DNA of 64,000 nt from assembly GCF_025147765.1 (NCBI RefSeq), contig NZ_CP102265.1, positions 2,386,001-2,450,000 on the forward strand, given 5' to 3'. The position numbers and the translations under genes are program-made. The notes beneath the pieces are model-generated. The model was not told the origin of the DNA and ran no database searches. It saw nothing but the letters and a program-made list of their open reading frames with translations. Source of the DNA: Blautia obeum ATCC 29174. GTDB lineage: Bacteria; Bacillota; Clostridia; Lachnospirales; Lachnospiraceae. This document shows, one piece after another, positions 1-5,617 of the stretch (position 1 is the stretch's first letter; the number at the start of each line of letters is the position of its first letter).

Positions 1-505
1 CCTGCGCTATTTCATATTCTTCCGGTCCTTGTTCCCATTCATAAATATTGCCATTAGGGTGTACACTAGGTGGTGCTACAATATATCCCCCTTCACCCCT
101 AATATCAACCCCCTCGTAAAGCCCTACTCTATTAGAATGTACAATAGCGTCTTTATAAAAATAATGGTAGCCACCTCTACCCGTTATGCTCTGCCAAGTT
201 TCTGGAAGTTTCCCATGCTTATTTTGCCAATCTCTTAATACATCATACCCGTCAATCCCTTTATTTTTGTCAACATCCAAATCAATTACGACTAAACCGC
301 TTGATTTGTTCCCAGTTGCGATGCCGATATTATACTGGGGGTTTTTGTCCCACCATCGTTCTATCGTTGTTCTCTCTGTTGTCGCCACTTTGCAACCACC
401 TACAACTGCAGGCACTTTATCTCTGCAAACCAGTGGGAAAACTGCCAGTCCCATTTCTGCATAATGCAATGCCCATTCCTTCATGTTTTTCGCTTCTGCC
501 GCCAA
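1..505 (-). CDS. Prim-Pol (bifunctional DNA primase/polymerase) N-terminal part, runs off the window
   Basis: I translated the minus strand by eye: an open frame of about 168 residues continues past base 1, so only the N-terminal domain is seen. It matches the bifunctional primase/polymerase (Prim-Pol) fold of phage, plasmid and satellite replication proteins. The metal-binding acidic motif VIDLDVD is near residues 73-79, the nucleotide-binding loop TGRGGYHYF near 108-116, and the downstream block GVDIRGEGGYIVAPPS near 132-147. Such domains make primers and are usually fused to a superfamily 3 helicase, which would lie outside the window. I prefer a TTG start at 505 because AAGGTGG sits 8 bases upstream; an ATG at 484 is the alternative. 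It follows the excisionase-like gene by a few bases, so they are probably co-transcribed. Family call is firm; exact start is not. Confidence 0.8.
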   Translation of the reverse strand, partial: MAAEAKNMKEWALHYAEMGLAVFPLVCRDKVPAVVGGCKVATTERTTIERWWDKNPQYNIGIATGNKSSGLVVIDLDVDKNKGIDGYDVLRDWQNKHGKLPETWQSITGRGGYHYFYKDAIVHSNRVGLYEGVDIRGEGGYIVAPPSVHPNGNIYEWEQGPEEYEIAQ

Positions 506-518
506 ATATTCCACCACC

Positions 519-713
519 TTATTCAGAATACTCTGCGATAATGTACTTATAAAATTTCTCTGGATTTACTCTCACAGTCCGCCCGATTCGGATTATTGAA
601 TTCGACTCTTTTGCCAGCCGCATAACTGTATTGATCCCAAGATTACTATCTTCTGCCATTTGCTGATAAGTAAAAAATTTCCCCTGAGGATTATTAGATT
701 TTAATGGATTCAT
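519..713 (-). CDS. small excisionase-like HTH protein
   Basis: This 64-residue protein has the organisation of small excisionase/AlpA-type DNA-binding proteins: FFTYQQMAEDSNLGINTVMR is a winged-helix style helix-turn-helix (residues about 13-32), followed by a basic stretch with IRIGRTVRVNPEKFYKYI, typical of proteins that bind near attachment sites or activate element genes. It lies between the Cro-like gene and the Prim-Pol gene, all on the minus strand, as in phage and satellite early regions. A strong AAGGTGG site for the next gene overlaps its end. Function as excisionase rather than transcription activator is inferred; no integrase is visible to confirm it. Confidence 0.6.
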   Translation of the reverse strand: MNPLKSNNPQGKFFTYQQMAEDSNLGINTVMRLAKESNSIIRIGRTVRVNPEKFYKYIIAEYSE

Positions 714-731
714 AAATTATTCTCCTTCCGT

Positions 732-923
732 TCAATCAATAATTTCAGTTATATCTGTGTTTAAAGCTGTAGCAATACGTCCTGCTACAATCGGAGTCAC
801 ATTCTTGCTGTTCAGAATCACATTCAATCTTCCCCTACTTACTCCTGCCCTCTTTGAAATTTCCGTCTTTGTCACTGCTTCTCTCGCCATAGCAATTTCG
901 AATTTCATCTTATTAATCGTCAT
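732..923 (-). CDS. Cro-like XRE-family HTH regulator
   Basis: The 63-residue product is essentially one helix-turn-helix domain of the Cro/C1 (XRE) type: helix 2-turn-helix 3 is TKTEISKRAGVSRGRLNVIL near residues 18-37, and the C-terminal part (IVAGRIATALNTDITEIID) is the usual helix-4/5 closure. It starts at an ATG preceded by GAGGTAG. It is transcribed divergently from the larger XRE gene at 1043 across a 119-base gap containing palindromic sites, the layout of a phage lysogeny switch. It probably represses or times the opposing promoter and drives the excisionase-like and Prim-Pol genes downstream; that role is inference. Confidence 0.75.
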   Translation of the reverse strand: MTINKMKFEIAMAREAVTKTEISKRAGVSRGRLNVILNSKNVTPIVAGRIATALNTDITEIID

Positions 924-950
924 TTAACTACCTCGCTTTCTTTAATCACT

Positions 951-1031
951 ATTGTGTTTACACAATATCACTAATGTGTTTTAATGTCAATAACAAAAGT
1001 GATTGTCAAACACATTTTGATGTGATATAGT
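951..1031. promoter_or_regulatory. divergent repressor/Cro promoter region with palindromic operators
   Basis: Minus-strand promoter: TTGACA (985-990), 17-base spacer, TATTGT (962-967). Plus-strand promoter: TTGTCA (1003-1008), 17-base spacer, TATAGT (1026-1031). The perfect-arm palindrome ATTGTGTTTACACAAT (951-966) overlaps the minus-strand -10, and related TGTGTTT half-sites occur near 974-981 and as AAACACA near 1008-1014, inside the plus-strand spacer. These repeated half-sites are plausible operators for the two XRE proteins that flank the region. Confidence 0.65.
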
Positions 1032-1042
1032 ACTATCAAAAG

Positions 1043-1435
1043 GTGGTGAACAAAATGTTATATTGTAAACATCCAAATAAATTAGCTCAACTCCGTCAAA
1101 ACGCTCATTTATCTCAAAAACAGTTAGCTCAAAAATTAGGTGTATCGCAAGCATCCATTAACTATTGGGAGAATGGTCAACGTACCCCTTCTGTTAAAGC
1201 AGCCCAAAAAATATCAGATTATTTTAAAATGCCAATATCTGAAATATTTAGCCCATACAAAGAGGAAATTAACATCACCAATATTGTTAACGCTGCTGAA
1301 AAGTTTGCAACTTCACGGAAAACTAATGATGATATATCATCCATTATTTTTACTTCAAAAGAATACTCTATGCAGGAACTTCAAAGTATACAAGACTATG
1401 CCTCCTTTCTAAAATCGCAACGAAATCTTAAATAG
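1043..1435 (+). CDS. XRE-family repressor (phage/satellite type)
   Basis: The 130-residue protein has an N-terminal XRE helix-turn-helix (residues about 12-66; SQKQLAQKLGVSQASINYW is the DNA-reading unit) and a C-terminal half of unknown fold (ITNIVNAAEKFATSRK and following). It lacks a peptidase S24 domain, so it is not a LexA/CI self-cleaving repressor; it is closer to short master repressors of satellites and integrative elements. The start ATG is the one immediately after AAGGTGGTGAACAAA; the neighbouring GTG is inside that ribosome site. It is divergent from the Cro-like gene and presumably binds the palindromes between them. Confidence 0.7.
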   Translation: MVNKMLYCKHPNKLAQLRQNAHLSQKQLAQKLGVSQASINYWENGQRTPSVKAAQKISDYFKMPISEIFSPYKEEINITNIVNAAEKFATSRKTNDDISSIIFTSKEYSMQELQSIQDYASFLKSQRNLK

Positions 1436-1562
1436 TCACAAATCGTAGAAAATTTGTCTATATTAGTTTTGTGTTATAACCATTATCTTCGTCTGGTATT
1501 ATCGTACATTATCTTTTGCAGTTTTATAAGTCCTAAACAATACACGTTTAAAGGAGTTTTGT

Positions 1563-2204
1563 ATGAGTAACGGTTTTAAAAACACGTTTGGTCAGAGATT
1601 AGAATATCTCATGCAAGCATCGGGAATAGAAATCACTAAAAAAGGAGCTAATGCTGAACTTGCAAGAAATATGTTATCAAAGGGATGTCTCCCTTTTTAC
1701 GTTAACAGTGATTTTAAAAAGAGTTGTGAAAGTGCTCGAAGCCGAATTGAAAATCACAGAAAAACTGATTTTGCTACCAGCATAGAAGGTAAATGGTTAA
1801 AGGCCTATTGCGATTACTTTAAATGTAGTGCAGATTATCTATTTGGATATATTGATTACCCCAGTCACATTGAGACAGATATAGCCTCTGTAACTGGTCT
1901 AAATTCTACTGCAATTAAAATATTGGAAAAATGGCATCATATTGGTTCCCTTAAAGGGCAAGATTATTCATGGGCGCGCAATTGTACGCGTGCTATCAAT
2001 GATTTGTTGGAGGAAGATATCTGGTTCTCGCATGAAGTTTTACTTCCAATTGCAGATTACTGTGTTAAGCGTCATCGATATGAAGAACCAGCTCTTTCAG
2101 ATCATGAGCGGACTAAAGCATTAAAAGATTTCCGATTAGCTCTTTTTACTGCAAGTGAAGGCCTAATCTCCTGCATAAAAGCCATTTATAAGAAAGAAAA
2201 ATAA
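1563..2204 (+). CDS. HTH-type phage-associated protein of unknown role
   Basis: The 213-residue product looks like an extended XRE-type regulator. Its N-terminal third has FGQRLEYLMQASGIEITKKG in the place where these proteins begin their helix-turn-helix, and the motif AYCDYFKCSADYLFGYID near residues 79-96 matches the end of XRE domains in Firmicutes phage regulators. It then has TGLNSTAIKILEKW, a stretch I associate with the same regulator group. The C-terminal half is helical and unrecognised. A good AAAGGAG lies upstream of the ATG. It is 127 bases after the repressor gene, same strand, and ends just before a nested inverted repeat. I do not assign a target. Confidence 0.5.
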   Translation: MSNGFKNTFGQRLEYLMQASGIEITKKGANAELARNMLSKGCLPFYVNSDFKKSCESARSRIENHRKTDFATSIEGKWLKAYCDYFKCSADYLFGYIDYPSHIETDIASVTGLNSTAIKILEKWHHIGSLKGQDYSWARNCTRAINDLLEEDIWFSHEVLLPIADYCVKRHRYEEPALSDHERTKALKDFRLALFTASEGLISCIKAIYKKEK

Positions 2205-2205
2205 A

Positions 2206-2299
2206 AAAGCACCCAATACCTCCTGCTTCCCCTTAAGTAGATCCGGTTATTTACCTTGTCTACTTAAGAGGCATCATGTCATAAGGCATTGAGTGCTTT
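2206..2299. repeat. nested inverted repeat (two concentric stems) after the phage-like gene
   Basis: An outer imperfect pair (2206-2220 with 2285-2299, 13 of 15 positions) encloses a perfect 10-base inner pair CTTAAGTAGA (2232-2241) / TCTACTTAAG (2259-2268). The outer 3' arm ends in GCTTTG and T-rich sequence, so the structure could end transcription of the 1563 gene. Two concentric stems separated by unpaired spacers are more than a simple terminator needs, so an element end or structured RNA is also possible. Confidence 0.55.
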
Positions 2300-2354
2300 G
2301 TTGTATGTTTGATATTTTGTTTTGTATTGCATGATACATCAAAATAAGCTTTGA

Positions 2355-2834
2355 TTATTCATTTTCCTGCATTGCACTATACACAATCATTTGAATAGAC
2401 TTATAGAATTCCTCCAGAAACGTAACCCCTACATGTTGTGATTTCTCATAAAAATAACGCCAATCTATAAAGGCCTTATTTATTTCATTTAAATCCTCAT
2501 TTAACTTTTCTTCATTATAATCTTCATCCACTTTCGTCATGCTAACTAATAAAACCTGAGAGATCTCACAACGATGACCTTCTTCTAATTGTTGGTATAA
2601 AGTTTTCAATTTATGTTCTCGTTCAATATTTTTTCCTTCAATTTTTAACAACGTTTTTAGTCCAATTTCACAAGCAAGGCCTTTCAATACAATAGATGGT
2701 ATAATCATTGCACATTCTTCCTTTGAACCGTCATTTGCCAAAGCACTTTTAGCAATATCACCTAAATAATTTGATGCTCTTGCAAATATTTCCATTCCAC
2801 CTTCCATACTTTTCTTTTTATCTATGTCATTCAT
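2355..2834 (-). CDS. HEPN-like domain protein
   Basis: The 159-residue, all-helical protein resembles HEPN-type proteins. A long helix contains LKGLACEIGLKTLLKIEGKN (residues about 50-69), followed by a REHKL-type turn and then FIDWRYFYEKSQH near residues 122-134. Known HEPN ribonucleases carry R-x4-6-H; here the arginine and histidine of RYFYEKSQH are seven residues apart, so RNase activity is uncertain and a substrate-binding or stress role is possible. The ATG follows GGGAGG at 8 bases. It is the distal gene of the minus-strand accessory patch, separated from the Panacea pair by a terminator. HEPN proteins often pair with nucleotidyltransferases, and one lies 1.3 kb away, but not in the same operon. 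Similarity judged by eye. Confidence 0.5.
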   Translation of the reverse strand: MNDIDKKKSMEGGMEIFARASNYLGDIAKSALANDGSKEECAMIIPSIVLKGLACEIGLKTLLKIEGKNIEREHKLKTLYQQLEEGHRCEISQVLLVSMTKVDEDYNEEKLNEDLNEINKAFIDWRYFYEKSQHVGVTFLEEFYKSIQMIVYSAMQENE

Positions 2835-2942
2835 TTTTCATTCCTCCCGTATACATTTTCTTCCATCATACTTCCAATTCTGCTATAACACAATAGATTA
2901 TAATTCGACATTTTTCGACACATCAAAGCCGCGCTTTCATGC

Positions 2943-2975
2943 AAAAAGAGCCGGAACCTGTTACAGCTCCAGCCC
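2943..2975 (-). terminator. terminator downstream of the Panacea/membrane-protein pair
   Basis: On the minus strand a GC-rich stem (2964-2975 with 2948-2960, including G-U pairs) is followed by five T residues (complement of 2943-2947). It separates the pair at 3066-3847 from the HEPN-like gene. Confidence 0.65.
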
Positions 2976-3065
2976 ATTTTAAGACATTATAGCATCCCTC
3001 ATAAAGCTCTTATTGTATCGAAAGTGGCAACCAGCTATTTAAATAAAGACAATAAAGCTACCTCC

Positions 3066-3392
3066 CTAGTCGCCATTTTCTTTTCTTGCAAATAAATATC
3101 CACTTAACGTAAATAGTAAAGTCTTAATTACTTCAATAATAGAATTGGTCGTCTCACTTGTCTTTCCAAAAAGAATTGTAGCAACTGTATCTATTATAAA
3201 AATTATTCCCAAAAAAACTAAACAACCAACAATAAGTTTAAAAGCCGAAAAGTATCTTTTTTCTTTTCTATCCTTATCTTTCTCAGCCAGTCTTTTCGCT
3301 TTTAGGTCTTCATCTATTTCCGGGGAATCATCTAAAGGTTCATCTATTTCTTCGGTTGGTTTTCCATATAAAAAATCCTCATCTGTATTCAC
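3066..3392 (-). CDS. two-helix membrane protein, candidate toxin partner of the Panacea protein
   Basis: The 108-residue product has a highly charged N-terminal half (about residues 1-50: acidic, then KAKRLAEKDKDRKEKRY), then two hydrophobic segments: LIVGCLVFLGIIFIIDTV near 55-72 and VIKTLLFTLSGYLFA near 88-102. No enzymatic motif is visible. Its start overlaps the stop of the Panacea gene by four bases (ATGA), indicating translational coupling. Panacea-domain proteins are known antitoxins for very diverse toxins, including small membrane-active ones, so this is a natural toxin candidate. That is inference from position and topology; it could equally be a membrane anchor or an unrelated element protein. 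Confidence 0.55.
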   Translation of the reverse strand: MNTDEDFLYGKPTEEIDEPLDDSPEIDEDLKAKRLAEKDKDRKEKRYFSAFKLIVGCLVFLGIIFIIDTVATILFGKTSETTNSIIEVIKTLLFTLSGYLFARKENGD

Positions 3393-3847
3393 GCCGAAAC
3401 AAACACCTCTTCCTCTTTAATATCCGCAATTGATAAATAAGGCTCTTGTCTTTTTGCTGCTTTATACCAAGCAGTTCCCTTTTTATGTGTCATCGCCGAT
3501 AATGGAATCCCATCATATAATTTATATTTATCCCATATCGCGTTAATGCACTCTCTGAAATCAGCTGCTTTTTTTTCATTTACAATCAAAACAGACCCAT
3601 TCTTTTCTTTAGAATAGCGTTTTATAGCATTTCCGCCAAATTCCTTAAATTCATCATATATGCTCCTTACTACCGGGCCATATTTCCACACTTCAAATCT
3701 ATCCTGAAACAATATTTTATCTGTATCCTGATAATATTTCTTGTAAATTAAATAGACAAGCTTTTGTAATTTCATAGGAGTAATATCAATATCTTCTGAA
3801 AATCCCCGCTCCAATACATTGTTTGCAACATTTAATGCGGTTACCAT
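3389..3847 (-). CDS. Panacea-domain (DUF4065/SocA-like) putative antitoxin
   Basis: The 152-residue protein matches the Panacea (DUF4065) family: ITPMKLQKLVYLIYKKYYQD near residues 22-41 is the signature helix, followed by FEVWKYGPVVRSIYDEF near 51-67 and the C-terminal helical region with LSAMTHKKGTAWYKAA. Known members (SocA and the PanA antitoxins) neutralise or present toxins encoded next to them. Here the next gene, overlapping by four bases, encodes a small two-helix membrane protein. Start: ATG at 3847 with AGGAGG seven bases upstream, under a consensus-like promoter. A role as antitoxin is inferred from family and arrangement; phage-encoded members of the family with other roles exist. 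Confidence 0.75.
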   Translation of the reverse strand: MVTALNVANNVLERGFSEDIDITPMKLQKLVYLIYKKYYQDTDKILFQDRFEVWKYGPVVRSIYDEFKEFGGNAIKRYSKEKNGSVLIVNEKKAADFRECINAIWDKYKLYDGIPLSAMTHKKGTAWYKAAKRQEPYLSIADIKEEEVFVSA

Positions 3848-3889
3848 ATCATCGCCTCCTATCTTTTATCAATCTTTATCTATATTTAT

Positions 3890-3918
3890 AATATACCATC
3901 CATTATATAAAATGTCAA
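3890..3918 (-). promoter_or_regulatory. sigma-A promoter of the Panacea operon
   Basis: On the minus strand TTGACA (complement of 3913-3918), 17-base spacer, TATATT (complement of 3890-3895). The -35 is perfect. The leader to the ATG at 3847 is about 36 bases. Confidence 0.75.
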
Positions 3919-4035
3919 TCTCGTTGTCGAACATTTGTTCTTTTTAATTTTAAATACATCATTCTTGTTTCAATAAAGGTCTTATCTATATCTTTGCATA
4001 TCTACATTTCCTAAATATAAGAAAAGCCCCTGTAT

Positions 4036-4140
4036 TCAAGCAACCAAAGGTCTTTCTTTTTTCGTCCACATGAGACTAGCCATTTTTTTGCTAATGGCAA
4101 CCATAACATATTTATTTCTATAAGAAGACAGCATACCTAC
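4036..4140 (-). pseudogene. C-terminal relic of an insertion-sequence transposase
   Basis: Reading the minus strand gives about 34 codons ending in TGA at 4036-4038, including RNKYVMVAISKKMASLMW and then KKERPLVA. This resembles the C-terminal tail of IS110/IS116-like transposases, where a basic segment is followed by VA-rich helix and a tryptophan. There is no start and no upstream domain, so it is a decayed fragment. It is the only recognisable item in the otherwise AT-rich, gene-free stretch 3848-4164, apart from the Panacea promoter. The transposase family is a judgement from the tail alone. Confidence 0.45.
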
Positions 4141-4164
4141 TTTCCAATTTTTAATAATTTTGCA

Positions 4165-4545
4165 TTAAACTGCATCAAATAATTTTACCCCTTCTCTTTT
4201 CACATTCGCATAAAACGGGTATACATCAACCCAATTCTGGAAGTGCTGCTGGCTTTTTGCTATCGGTTTAATGTCAAGGTCATGGTCCATGTTGAAGTCA
4301 AAAGTTTCTTCTGACAGCTCATGACGATACTGTTTAATATCTATGTCTGACAAGTCCAGGAGAATCATTATATCGATATCAGAATCTGCCTTATAATCTC
4401 CTCTTGCATAGGATCCATATAAAATTACTGTCTTTAAATGACTTCCATATATCTTCCGTAATATTTCAGTATACTGATCTAACAGCATTTTTATCGTTAC
4501 CGGCACGCTGTTCTTTTCTTCGATATCTTTTTTATTTTTCGCCAT
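4165..4545 (-). CDS. minimal nucleotidyltransferase (MNT/Pol-beta-like)
   Basis: The 126-residue protein carries the complete minimal nucleotidyltransferase signature: ILYGSYARGDYKADSDIDIM, i.e. GS-x9-D-x-D, with the paired metal-binding aspartates near residues 56 and 58, and a further acidic strand (DLDIKPI) supplying the third position. MNT proteins transfer NMP/AMP to proteins or tRNA and are frequent antitoxins of HEPN toxins (MntA/HepT). No HEPN partner overlaps it; instead it is the last of four tightly packed minus-strand genes. I chose ATG 4545 (AGGA four bases upstream), which overlaps the preceding gene by 14 bases, over the TTG at 4569. Confidence 0.75.
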   Translation of the reverse strand: MAKNKKDIEEKNSVPVTIKMLLDQYTEILRKIYGSHLKTVILYGSYARGDYKADSDIDIMILLDLSDIDIKQYRHELSEETFDFNMDHDLDIKPIAKSQQHFQNWVDVYPFYANVKREGVKLFDAV

Positions 4546-4813
4546 AAAATCCTGTGTCAGCAAGCTCAACCCATTTCAGATACATTTCTTTATAATGTTC
4601 CTTAATGAACGCTCTGATTTTTCTTACTTCACGATCAGTCAGACTTCCTTGTTTCTCCAAAGTTGTATCACCATCATTTTTGACAAAAAACTTCGCTGAT
4701 CCTGCTTCTGTCAGTTTTCTGTCGCTGGCATGAACATGCATGGCCTCGATCACACAGCTTGCAGTATAATACAGATAATAACCGCACACTTTGAATTCAT
4801 AGTATTTCGGCAT
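4532..4813 (-). CDS. small protein resembling DUF4160
   Basis: This 93-residue protein has an N-terminal beta-rich part, the HVHASDRKL segment near residues 26-34, a FFVKND strand and a C-terminal helix with LTDREVRKIRAFIKEHYKEM then WVEL. That order (HxH, strand, basic helix, W-x-EL end) resembles DUF4160-type small proteins, often found in toxin-antitoxin-like gene pairs; I judge this by eye. A GGAGG site sits 7 bases before the ATG. It starts two bases after the upstream 75-residue gene and overlaps the nucleotidyltransferase gene, so all are likely one transcript. Confidence 0.55.
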   Translation of the reverse strand: MPKYYEFKVCGYYLYYTASCVIEAMHVHASDRKLTEAGSAKFFVKNDGDTTLEKQGSLTDREVRKIRAFIKEHYKEMYLKWVELADTGFYGEK

Positions 4814-4815
4814 GG

Positions 4816-5043
4816 CTAGTCCTCCATAAACTGCTTATTGTTCAAATAGTAATCCAAGACTATCTGATTTTCGATATCATCCATATTGGTTTCCACAATC
4901 TTATCATCGTATATAACTGCTGCATGGTTTGGTCTATTCAGATTAAGTATCCGAATATATTTTCCCTCCTGCGTATATGCATATCCATTAATAATCATGT
5001 CTGCTGCATCTGCTACATCTTTTATATCAAGCTGCATAATCAA
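4816..5043 (-). CDS. small uncharacterised protein of the nucleotidyltransferase cassette
   Basis: I do not recognise this 75-residue protein. It has a short helix (LDIKDVADAADMIINGY), a beta-hairpin-like middle (KYIRILNL...HAAVIYDDKIVETNMD) and a helical end (QIVLDYYLNNKQFM). The annotated start is TTG at 5043, six bases after AGGAGG; an ATG at 5037 is the alternative but has a 12-base spacing. It overlaps the upstream gene by 17 bases and is two bases from the next, indicating tight translational coupling. No membrane or catalytic motif is visible. Confidence 0.55.
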   Translation of the reverse strand: MIMQLDIKDVADAADMIINGYAYTQEGKYIRILNLNRPNHAAVIYDDKIVETNMDDIENQIVLDYYLNNKQFMED

Positions 5044-5311
5044 TCCGGACCTCCTTTATTGGTGCAAGGAATTCATCTACATCATAATATAAGTTCTGAA
5101 GAATCGGAATCAGATCAATATACTCTTCCATCTCATTCAGGTTCTTATACTTCGCCATTACAACCAGATATCCTTTATCCCATTCTTTTACTTCTGTATA
5201 TCTTTCCAGTTTTGATGATGTCGCAAAGCGGATAACCTGGTCTTTAAAAATGAATATCGTATACTGGCTGTCGCTTTTTAATATGGCACAGTTATCTGCT
5301 GTCTTTTTCAT
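5027..5311 (-). CDS. first gene of the nucleotidyltransferase cassette, uncharacterised
   Basis: I do not recognise this 94-residue protein. It begins with two lysines, shows alternating strands (YTIFIFKDQVIRFA, GYLVVMAKYK) and ends in an acidic helical part (MEEYIDLIPILQNLYYDVDEF). I start it at the ATG at 5311, with AAAGGTG about 9 bases upstream; a GTG at 5320 would overlap that site. A TATAAT (complement of 5346-5351) about 40 bases upstream suggests that the four-gene operon begins here. Such small alpha/beta proteins beside an MNT enzyme could be antitoxin or substrate partners, but nothing in the sequence proves it. Confidence 0.55.
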   Translation of the reverse strand: MKKTADNCAILKSDSQYTIFIFKDQVIRFATSSKLERYTEVKEWDKGYLVVMAKYKNLNEMEEYIDLIPILQNLYYDVDEFLAPIKEVRIDYAA

Positions 5312-5617
5312 CTGCTCCACACCTTTCGCTCAATACTTTTTCTTTATTATAACCGAACCGTCATATCTTTTCTACTGGTTTCTGACACTATAAATTTGCA
5401 TTTTCTCCGGCATTTGTCACAACAATGTCACAAAACCCTCATTCCCCGCTCACTGCCTATTCCCGCAAGCCCTGTAAATACAATACTTAGGGGAAATCAT
5501 ACCCGGATTTTATGAAGTTTTTATGAACAAAATTTCACATTTTTCTTTTCATTCCTGTCAAAATCATGTAGAATAGAGACTGGTGAACTAAACCAATTTA
5601 AGCAACAAGGAGTTATT
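5312..5617. other. divergent intergenic region between accessory cassette and mutS2
   Basis: This 306-base gap holds no ORF I can support. It contains a TATAAT facing left at 5346-5351 for the small-protein operon and a promoter facing right for mutS2: TTTTCA (5546-5551), 17-base spacer, TAGAAT (5569-5574), with AAGGAG five bases before the mutS2 ATG. It marks the switch from accessory to core genes. Confidence 0.55.
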
